Origin: Bacillota bacterium
Lineage (GTDB): Bacteria > Bacillota > Dethiobacteria > DTU022
Direction of reading: 5' to 3'
NCBI GenBank assembly: GCA_012510625.1
Contig: JAAZHP010000055.1
Location: forward strand, 1 to 11,952
Length of the DNA: 11,952 nt
In this document: positions 6,580 to 11,952 of the stretch, piece after piece
How the letters are laid out: the number at the start of each line of letters is the position of its first letter
Numbering within the stretch: the first letter of the stretch is position 1
Made by a program: the position numbers and the translations under genes
Notes under the pieces: generated by a model
Told to the model about the DNA's origin: nothing
What the model saw: only the letters and a program-made list of their open reading frames with translations
Databases searched by the model: none

Positions 6580-7242
6580 TTATTGCTTGTCCATGTTTTG
6601 GAGAGCTTCCCTGTCTTTAATCAGTATTGTTTTCCGGTTCAGCCGCTCAAGTATGCCCATGCGGCAAAACTCGTTCACCAGGGAAGAGACCGTCTGGCGG
6701 GAGACTCCGATAATCGTGGCTATCCGGCTGAGATCATGCCCTATTTCGACCTTGATGCCCTCCTTGCAGTAAACGCCTTTTTCTTCAGCCTCTGAGAGCA
6801 GATATTTTCTCAGCCTGCTTTTCGCCTCCATGAAGGCGAGATTTATAATAATGGTAAAGCAATTTTTCAGAAGATCCCCCAGGACATTGATCAAGTAATG
6901 GGTGAATGTAGGATAATCGATGAGCATACGGCTAAAATTTTCTGTGCTGCAGATGAGCAGCGTGCAGTCATCCAGCGCCTCTGTAAAAGCCCTGGTATGC
7001 GTGGAAAATACATCGCCGGCCTCAAGAATTGAAACGGTGAATTCCTTGTCATCGAAGGCCAGGTAAACCCGCACCCGGCCTTCTTTGACAATAAATACAT
7101 AGTTCTCAGTGTGTTTGGGAAAAAAGATAATCTCTTTTTTGCAGTACCGCCTTTCGGTAAATAAATCCAGTAGACCTTTGGTTTCCGCGGCCTGGAGAGC
7201 ATCAAGCAGGTTGTCATGAACAATTCTCATCTTTCCCGCCAT
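6580..7242 (-). CDS. cooA: CooA, heme-based CO-sensing transcription activator (CRP/FNR family)
   Basis: At 220 residues this is a full-length CRP-family protein: an N-terminal sensor domain (about 1-120), a long dimer helix (about 120-140) and a helix-turn-helix with the recognition motif SRQTVSS (181-187). It carries CooA hallmarks. GDVFSTH (76-82) places H82 at the heme-binding histidine (His77 in Rhodospirillum, His82 in Carboxydothermus), G122 fits Gly117, and Met-Ala at the start would leave a free N-terminal amine, the second heme ligand in the Carboxydothermus form. S80 replaces the redox-switching cysteine. Arg-Gln in the recognition helix, where CRP has Arg-Glu, suits TGTCA rather than TGTGA half-sites, and such a site precedes the adjacent CO operon. 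The ATG at 7242 has AGGTGA just upstream; a downstream Met5 would delete the heme ligand. An FNR-type [4Fe-4S] sensor is unlikely because no N-terminal cysteine cluster is present. Confidence 0.92.
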   Translation of the reverse strand: MAGKMRIVHDNLLDALQAAETKGLLDLFTERRYCKKEIIFFPKHTENYVFIVKEGRVRVYLAFDDKEFTVSILEAGDVFSTHTRAFTEALDDCTLLICSTENFSRMLIDYPTFTHYLINVLGDLLKNCFTIIINLAFMEAKSRLRKYLLSEAEEKGVYCKEGIKVEIGHDLSRIATIIGVSRQTVSSLVNEFCRMGILERLNRKTILIKDREALQNMDKQ

Positions 7243-7275
7243 TTATCTTCACCTAAAGCCGTTTTTACATGATTA

Positions 7276-7304
7276 ATTCTATTATTCTTTCAACTTTTAG
7301 GTAA
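7276..7304 (-). promoter_or_regulatory. Possible cooA promoter
   Basis: On the minus strand a TAGAAT hexamer (7281-7276, five of six to TATAAT) lies 17 bp after TTACCT (7304-7299, three of six to TTGACA), in the 73-nt gap between the dehydrogenase gene and cooA. This would give a leader of about 27 nt. No TGTCA-type operator is seen here, so cooA appears not to activate itself. Read-through from the dehydrogenase gene is an equal possibility. Confidence 0.3.
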
Positions 7305-7315
7305 TTCCTGCATGA

Positions 7316-8293
7316 TTAGCTTTTATCGAACACTTCGGGGTTGACCACATGCTCCGGCTTTTCCCCGCTCAGCAGCTGCACAATGCTCTTTGCCGCCATT
7401 TCGGCCATGATGCTGCGCGTGTTCATACTGGCGCTTCCCGTGTGCGGCGCCAGGACCACGTTCTCCAGTTCGGTCAGGCCGGGAGTTAATTCCGGTTCCT
7501 TCTCATACACATCCAGGGCAGCTCCGGCTATCTTATACTCCTTCAGATGTTCTACCAGGGCCCGTTCGTCGATATGCGCCCCCCGGGCGGTATTGATCAG
7601 GTAAGCGGTGGGCTTCATCAAATTAAGCCTTTCCTTGTTAATCAGGTGATGCACTTCAGGAGAATAAGGCAGGTGAAGGGTTAAAAAATCCGCCTTTCTG
7701 ATGACCTCATCCAGCGGCATATATGTAGCCCTGAACTCCTGCTCAACGTGAAGAGGCAATCTTTTGCGCTTGCAGTATACAATGTTCATGCCAAAACCAA
7801 TAGCGCGCCGGGCTACAGCCTGGCCGATGCGGCCCATGCCGATTATCCCCAGGGTTTTACCATAGAGATCTCCGCCTACAAGCAGTAGCGGCGCCCAACC
7901 GTTGAATTTTCCCTCCCGGACAAAGCGATCCCCTTCAACTATGCGCCTTGCAACGGCAAGAAGGAGAGCCCAGGTCAGGTCTGCGGTGGCCTCTGTGAGC
8001 ACCCCGGGGGTATTGGTAACTACTATGCCGCGCCCGGTGCAAGCTTCAATGTCGATGTTGTCGACACCCACCGCCATATTGGCTACAAGCTTTAATTTTG
8101 GCGCGCTCTCAATGACCTCGCGGTCAACCCGATCGCATAGCAAACAGAGGAGAGCGTCGGCTTCCTTAATCCCCTCCATCATTTCCTGCCGGGTTACAGG
8201 TCGATTGGCGGGATTCATTATCAACCTGTATTTGCCTTCCAGAAGTTTCAGGCCCCTATCCGGTATTTCCCTGGTAATAAATATGGTAGACAT
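7316..8293 (-). CDS. D-isomer 2-hydroxyacid dehydrogenase (glyoxylate/hydroxypyruvate reductase type)
   Basis: This 325-residue cytoplasmic enzyme reversibly reduces a 2-keto acid to a D-2-hydroxyacid. The nucleotide-binding fold carries GMGRIG (152-157). The catalytic triad is present as R237 (NTARGAH), E264 (DVYEKEP) and H284 (APHTGSAS). After the second Rossmann strand the sequence reads IVYCKRKR (171-178), with no acidic residue to bind the NAD ribose and four basic residues, so NADPH may be preferred; this is inference. The start at 8293 is chosen because AAGGAG lies eight nt upstream. An in-frame ATG at 8347 would add 18 residues atypical of the family. It runs toward cooA with 73 nt between them and could share its transcript. 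The exact substrate (glyoxylate, hydroxypyruvate, phenylpyruvate or other) cannot be told. It is not obviously part of CO metabolism. Confidence 0.88.
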   Translation of the reverse strand: MSTIFITREIPDRGLKLLEGKYRLIMNPANRPVTRQEMMEGIKEADALLCLLCDRVDREVIESAPKLKLVANMAVGVDNIDIEACTGRGIVVTNTPGVLTEATADLTWALLLAVARRIVEGDRFVREGKFNGWAPLLLVGGDLYGKTLGIIGMGRIGQAVARRAIGFGMNIVYCKRKRLPLHVEQEFRATYMPLDEVIRKADFLTLHLPYSPEVHHLINKERLNLMKPTAYLINTARGAHIDERALVEHLKEYKIAGAALDVYEKEPELTPGLTELENVVLAPHTGSASMNTRSIMAEMAAKSIVQLLSGEKPEHVVNPEVFDKS

Positions 8294-8321
8294 GCTGTTT
8301 GCTCCTTTTGCCAAAGAAATT

Positions 8322-8351
8322 TTTATAAAACCGCCAGCCCGATCCAACCAA
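8322..8351 (-). promoter_or_regulatory. Possible promoter of the hydroxyacid dehydrogenase gene
   Basis: On the minus strand TTGGTT (8351-8346) and TATAAA (8327-8322) are separated by 18 bp and lie about 30 nt before the ATG at 8293. That would leave a leader of roughly 20 nt containing the AAGGAG. No operator-like dyad was seen beside it. Confidence 0.35.
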
Positions 8352-8429
8352 TGTGAGTTAAATTTGTTTTGATAAAGTTAGAGTTTCTATTGTATGTTTA
8401 TACTTTCCTTCCAGTCCCCAAAATCCCCC

Positions 8430-8640
8430 TAAATCCCCCTTTAGAAAAGGGGGACTTTTACAAACCTAACTCAAGGGAATTGTCCCAAAAAGCAGCTTCT
8501 TGTTGTTATTTAGCGGTTCCCCCCGGCTTAGAGATCCTTCGCTTCGCTCGGGATGACATTGAAGGCGCTCGGGATGACAGGCAGGGCAGACCGGCTGCCT
8601 TTCGCCTCAGCTCAAACAGGATGACAAGTAGAGGTCCCTT
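8430..8640. repeat. Rearranged mosaic repeat region (copy E)
   Basis: The fold-back module of the repeat family appears here inverted relative to copies A and B (C5T3 at 8435-8442, A3G5 at 8446-8453, then AC and four T), so its terminator polarity is plus-strand. The CTTCGCTTCGCT..ATGACA module at 8536-8558 is in the same orientation as in the other copies. The 14-mer CGCTCGGGATGACA then repeats at 8566-8579, with a degenerate third unit ending at ATGACA near 8626. This makes a short tandem array with a first period of 21 bp. The stretch 8352-8849 otherwise contains no gene that I can support. Confidence 0.55.
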
Positions 8641-8665
8641 AACTCACCTTCCAGCCACGCAGTTG

Positions 8666-8674
8666 TGTTATAAT
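8666..8674 (+). promoter_or_regulatory. Extended -10 promoter candidate for the radical SAM gene
   Basis: TGTTATAAT is a perfect extended -10 element (TGN followed by TATAAT). No good -35 hexamer is found 16-18 bp upstream, which is acceptable for extended -10 promoters. It would start a leader of about 170 nt before the ATG at 8850. I see a small palindrome TTCCCATGGGAA near 8802-8813 but no recognisable riboswitch in that leader. Confidence 0.4.
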
Positions 8675-8849
8675 TTACCTGGCGGTCCCGGGTCCAGTAT
8701 GTTTTGGGGATAATTGCGCTTAACCCAATTACGATACCGGTTCAGGGTCCAGTGCCTTACCAACAAAATAGTCTTATTTTTAAATTCCCTCAACTTTCCT
8801 TTCCCATGGGAATGGGCGGAAAATTCTCTTAACAGAAAGGTGGAATTAA

Positions 8850-10124
8850 ATGCTCCCGGAATTGATCACAAAAATTATCAGGCGCTGCCTGGCCGGACCG
8901 GATCAGGATTTTTCCTTTCGCGCCGCGCAAGATGTTGACCCGGGTCCGGTCCAAAAAACAGGCCTCTATATCCATATTCCTTTCTGCAAAAATCTCTGTC
9001 CCTACTGTCCCTACAACAAGATCGGCTACGAGGAAAAGCTCGTTGAACCCTATCTTAACGCCTTACTTGCAGAGGTCGAGCTTTATTATCAGCGCATTGG
9101 CAGGGCGGAAATTAGCTCCATTTACATCGGAGGCGGCACACCGACCAACTTAACGGACGAACTGGGGATTGTGTTGAACAGAATCAGGGAGAGATTCCGC
9201 CTGACCGGCGATATTTGCGTGGAAACCAGCCCTGGAGATCTCGACCGGGAAAGAGTCGGCAAACTGCTTCAATATGGGGTCAGCCTGCTCAGCCTGGGCG
9301 GGCAAAGCTTTGACAACCGCTACCTGAAACTGCTCGGCCGGAACTACACTGCCGCTGTACTGGAGCATTCGATTGAGCTGGCGCTCAATGCCGGCTTCAA
9401 ATCGGTCAACCTCGACCTTATGTTTGCCCTGCCGGGGCAGACCACGGCGGAAGTGGAGCGGGACCTGGCCAGGGCTGTCTGCAGCGGGGTAGACCAGGTA
9501 ACTACCTACCCGCTCTTTTCTTTTCCCTATACCACCGTTGGCCGCTACCGCAAATTAAAAAAGGTCAAGATGCCGAACCTGGCAACGAGGAGAAAAATGT
9601 ACCGGGCCATCCACAGCTTTTTTTTAGAGCACGGTTTCCAGCGGGTTTCAGTGTGGGGCTTTTTGCGGGGCGAAGCGCCCCGTTATTCATCGGTAACCAG
9701 GGAGCGCTATATCGGCCTGGGAGCTGGGGCCGGCTCGCATGTGCCGGGAGTTTTTTACCTGAACACATTCTCGGTGGAAGAATATATCAAGAGCTGCCGC
9801 TCCGGCAGGCTGCCGGTAGCCCTTAGCATGAATTTCACCGAGATGATGACACTTTATTACTGGCTTTACTGGCGCCTCTACGATACATACATCCCGAAGC
9901 AACAGCTATTTGAGCTTTTCGGCGAGGGCAACCGGAAGCTCAAACTCCTGCTCCGCCTTTTATACGGCTTCAAGATGGCTGTAGACGAAGGAGAGCAGAT
10001 CGCGCTAAACGAGCGCGGCGCATTCTGGCTGCACCTGATGCAAAACTATTTTGCGCTGCCATATATCAACAAGGTCTGGTCCGCAGCGCGGGAAACAGCT
10101 TACCCGGAGCGGGTTAAACTGTAA
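8850..10124 (+). CDS. Radical SAM protein, HemN/HemW (coproporphyrinogen oxidase-like) family
   Basis: This 424-residue protein has the family's [4Fe-4S]/SAM motif HIPFCKNLCPYC with C46, C50 and C53, the SAM-binding GGGTP (94-98), and VNLDLMFALPGQT (186-198), close to the HemN/HemW consensus. YIGLGAGAGS (287-296) also matches. The HemW heme-binding HNxxYW motif, expected just before that segment, is replaced by RYSSVTRE (278-285), so a HemW heme chaperone role is doubtful. A C-terminal winged-helix-like region (about 330-400) is present. The first 37 residues form a short extension before the radical SAM barrel. Possible roles are anaerobic porphyrin synthesis, porphyrin modification or heme breakdown; the substrate is not clear. 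The ATG is preceded by AAAGGTGG six nt upstream. It is divergent from the dehydrogenase gene and convergent with the capA-like gene (25-nt gap). Confidence 0.85.
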   Translation: MLPELITKIIRRCLAGPDQDFSFRAAQDVDPGPVQKTGLYIHIPFCKNLCPYCPYNKIGYEEKLVEPYLNALLAEVELYYQRIGRAEISSIYIGGGTPTNLTDELGIVLNRIRERFRLTGDICVETSPGDLDRERVGKLLQYGVSLLSLGGQSFDNRYLKLLGRNYTAAVLEHSIELALNAGFKSVNLDLMFALPGQTTAEVERDLARAVCSGVDQVTTYPLFSFPYTTVGRYRKLKKVKMPNLATRRKMYRAIHSFFLEHGFQRVSVWGFLRGEAPRYSSVTRERYIGLGAGAGSHVPGVFYLNTFSVEEYIKSCRSGRLPVALSMNFTEMMTLYYWLYWRLYDTYIPKQQLFELFGEGNRKLKLLLRLLYGFKMAVDEGEQIALNERGAFWLHLMQNYFALPYINKVWSAARETAYPERVKL

Positions 10125-10149
10125 CGCCCTTTATGGGGAAATAGATATT

Positions 10150-11406
10150 TTACCTTTCGGAGAAGCCGTGGCGCTCGATGATCTCAATGTTTTCGCGGTA
10201 TTTCGCCTTGAGCCACTCCAGCTGGGACTGGCTGAGGTTGAATTTTTCAGGCCCTTTCTCGAAGACTTCGGAGAGAACAAGCATGCGGTGGCGCCAGTTG
10301 CGATAGCACCAGTGGATATCGTAATCGGCGCTGCTGACCCAGGCCCTCCCGCTCTCCATATCCTTGCATAGCTCCAGCTTTAGCAGCATGCCGAATTCCA
10401 CCAGTTCGGAGGGGGTCGACGGGTAATGCTGGTCCGTATAGAAGTTGCCCAGGGAATAGATTACCGGAACTGAACGGGTTTCGCCGTTCTCCCCCGCCAC
10501 CTCAATCCACTCGCAGGGCTGCACAAGCTTGGGGTGCCCGCCAATGATCATATCGGCGCCCGCTTCAGCCATCTCCCGGGCAGCCTCCCGCTGCCGCTCG
10601 AAAGGATAATCAACATACTGCTCGCCCCAGTGAGGAATAACCGCAACCAGGTCCGCACCGGCGGCGCGGGCTCTCTTGATATCGGCAATAACAGGGCTGA
10701 TATCCTTGAATTCAGGATCGGGGCTGTTGGGAATCAAGTTCACCGAATGCTCTTCACCTGCGGGGACAGGGATGCCGTTGGTCCAGTAGGTATAGGCGAC
10801 AAAAGCCACCTTAATCCCGTTGATCTCCACGATATCCGCGGCATCCCGTTCCTCGCGGCTGAGGTAGGCGCCGGTGGTGTGGAAACCAAGCCCGCGCACA
10901 TTATTCAGGGTGGCCTGGAGACCCTCCACGCCCCGGTCCATACTGTGATTGTTGGCCAGGGCATAGAGGTTAAAGCCGGCTCTTTTCAGGGCATGGGACA
11001 GTTCAATGGGAGCATTAAAAGTAAGAATGCCTCCCGCAGTATGGCCGGTATAGCCGGAAACTCCCCAGAACTTTAATTCCGGCCCCGCCTGCATCGTCTC
11101 CAGGGTGAGCATGGCAATATCGGCATCCTGGATATGGGGGGCGATGAACTCGAAAGCAGGCCAGAAATCGTACTCTCCGTCGCCCTGGTGGTTTTCATTC
11201 AGGATTGCCAGGTGGGGGTATAATCCTCCCACGGCCTTCAGGGTGATGGTGCGGATATCGGGTTCCGGTACTTGTCCTGGCCCGGGTTCAACTTGATTTG
11301 GATCTTCCGGCGCAGAGCGAAACAGGGAAAGCAAATCCAGCTTAAACGCCGCCAGAATGACGACAGCGAGTATTACGAGCAGAGCGATGAGATGAATTCG
11401 GCGCAT
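10150..11406 (-). CDS. CapA-like (poly-gamma-glutamate synthesis) metallophosphatase-fold protein, membrane anchored
   Basis: This 418-residue protein has an N-terminal membrane helix (about 5-22, after MRRIH) followed by a proline-rich linker (31-50) and a CapA domain (about 55-375), so the domain should face outside. Recognisable family motifs are TLET with E103, ANNHSMDRG (151-159), PHWGEQY (258-264), GGHPKLVQP (289-297) and YSLGNF (317-322). The first family motif, normally VGD, reads VGGLYPH, with G61 where the metal-binding aspartate is expected. The final 75 residues (HWCYRNWRHR onward) are strongly shared with the neighbour upstream. The start at 11406 is preferred because GGGGTG lies six nt before it; a GTG at 11415 overlaps that site. 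CapA-family proteins are linked to poly-gamma-glutamate or other surface polymers, but many have no known role, so the function is unassigned. Confidence 0.85.
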   Translation of the reverse strand: MRRIHLIALLVILAVVILAAFKLDLLSLFRSAPEDPNQVEPGPGQVPEPDIRTITLKAVGGLYPHLAILNENHQGDGEYDFWPAFEFIAPHIQDADIAMLTLETMQAGPELKFWGVSGYTGHTAGGILTFNAPIELSHALKRAGFNLYALANNHSMDRGVEGLQATLNNVRGLGFHTTGAYLSREERDAADIVEINGIKVAFVAYTYWTNGIPVPAGEEHSVNLIPNSPDPEFKDISPVIADIKRARAAGADLVAVIPHWGEQYVDYPFERQREAAREMAEAGADMIIGGHPKLVQPCEWIEVAGENGETRSVPVIYSLGNFYTDQHYPSTPSELVEFGMLLKLELCKDMESGRAWVSSADYDIHWCYRNWRHRMLVLSEVFEKGPEKFNLSQSQLEWLKAKYRENIEIIERHGFSER

Positions 11407-11508
11407 CCGGCACACCCCTTTTTGATCAATTCTATTCTGGCGCGGCGCTGTTATTACATTTTAATCAGAAAGCAGCAGCGGCGAGCTTTGCGACAATTTG
11501 CCGGCCGG

Positions 11509-11952
11509 CTAGTGGCTTTCTTTCATATAATCGGGCATTTTTTCGGAAAACCCGTACCTCTCAAGAATCTCCACGTTTTCCTGGTGTTTCTCCTTTAGCC
11601 TTTCAAACTGCGCCGCAGTAATGTTGTACTGCTCGGGGCCGTTTTCAAATACATCCTGGAGAACTAAGATGCGGTGGCGCCAGTTGCGGTGGCACCAGTG
11701 GACCTTATAATCCACGCCGCTGATCCAGGCCTTCCCGCTGTTCATATCCTTGGACAGCTCTACGCTCAGCAGGATGCCGTATTCCACCAGGTCAGTGGAG
11801 ATGCCTTCATGCGGCAGGTATTGCTGGTTGGTAAAGAAGTTGCCCAGGGAGTAAGCCACCAGGGTGGCGCGGCGGGAGCCGTCTTCTTCAACGGTGTAGA
11901 ACCAGTCCATGGGGTTCAGAACGTGGGCATGGCCGCAAATGATCAGGTCTGC
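11509..11952 (-). CDS. CapA-like protein, second tandem copy (partial, N-terminus beyond window)
   Basis: The frame stays open to the right edge, so only the C-terminal 147 residues are visible. Reading from the edge it gives CGHAHVLNP, the family metal-site motif, then AYSLGNF and a tail (HWCHRNWRHRILVL...FENGPEQYN...ERYGFSEK) closely matching the downstream neighbour. This is a tandem duplication within the CapA family, with 102 nt between the genes and both on the minus strand, so they are probably cotranscribed. This copy ends with an extra eight or nine residues (MPDYMKESH). The internal ATG at 11910 is not the start. Confidence 0.85.
   Translation of the reverse strand, partial: ADLIICGHAHVLNPMDWFYTVEEDGSRRATLVAYSLGNFFTNQQYLPHEGISTDLVEYGILLSVELSKDMNSGKAWISGVDYKVHWCHRNWRHRILVLQDVFENGPEQYNITAAQFERLKEKHQENVEILERYGFSEKMPDYMKESH

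Noticed and set aside
8536..8640. CRISPR-like array
   Set aside because: There are only two exact 14-mers and a degenerate third with no spacer structure, and no cas genes are present.
8369..8713. Plus-strand open frame of 114 codons before the radical SAM gene
   Set aside because: It runs through the rearranged repeat modules, has no ribosome binding site and no domain.

Overview
The window looks like part of a chromosome from an anaerobic, CO-metabolising bacterium, most likely a member of the Firmicutes (Clostridia in the broad sense, near Carboxydothermus, Moorella or Desulfotomaculum-type lineages). This rests on the oxygen-sensitive iron-sulfur enzymes, a CooA regulator whose layout matches the Carboxydothermus form as I remember it, strong GGAGG-type ribosome binding sites and frequent GTG starts. 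The genus cannot be fixed from the sequence alone. No tRNA, rRNA, CRISPR array, transposase or phage gene is visible.

The core is a five-gene minus-strand operon (6153 down to 583): a CooF-type polyferredoxin, a NuoE/HydC-like [2Fe-2S] subunit, a NuoF/HydB-like flavoprotein, the Ni-Fe carbon monoxide dehydrogenase CooS, and a short NuoG/HoxU-like iron-sulfur subunit. Spacing is tight (an 11-nt overlap or gaps of about 20-45 nt). A near-ideal CooA operator and class II promoter precede the operon, and the CO sensor CooA itself is encoded just upstream on the same strand. Together they describe a CO-inducible system in which CooS oxidises CO and the electrons pass through iron-sulfur subunits to the FMN/NAD(P) module, so that CO oxidation would be coupled to NAD(P)+ reduction, possibly with ferredoxin as a second partner. 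No hydrogenase, acetyl-CoA synthase or CooC gene lies in the window.

Upstream of cooA on the same strand is a D-2-hydroxyacid dehydrogenase (8293-7316). After a repeat-rich intergenic stretch there is a plus-strand radical SAM protein of the HemN/HemW family (8850-10124). The right end holds two tandem minus-strand CapA-like proteins, the second cut by the window edge.

Intergenic space is dominated by a mosaic repeat family at 1-234, 294-340, 403-510, 6323-6570 and, rearranged, 8430-8640. Its parts are a GGGCGGGC/GCCCGCCC hairpin, a C5T3/A3G5 fold-back with a T-tract that resembles an intrinsic terminator, and a CTTCGCTTCGCT..ATGACA segment. One copy sits exactly between cooA and the CO operon it is predicted to control.
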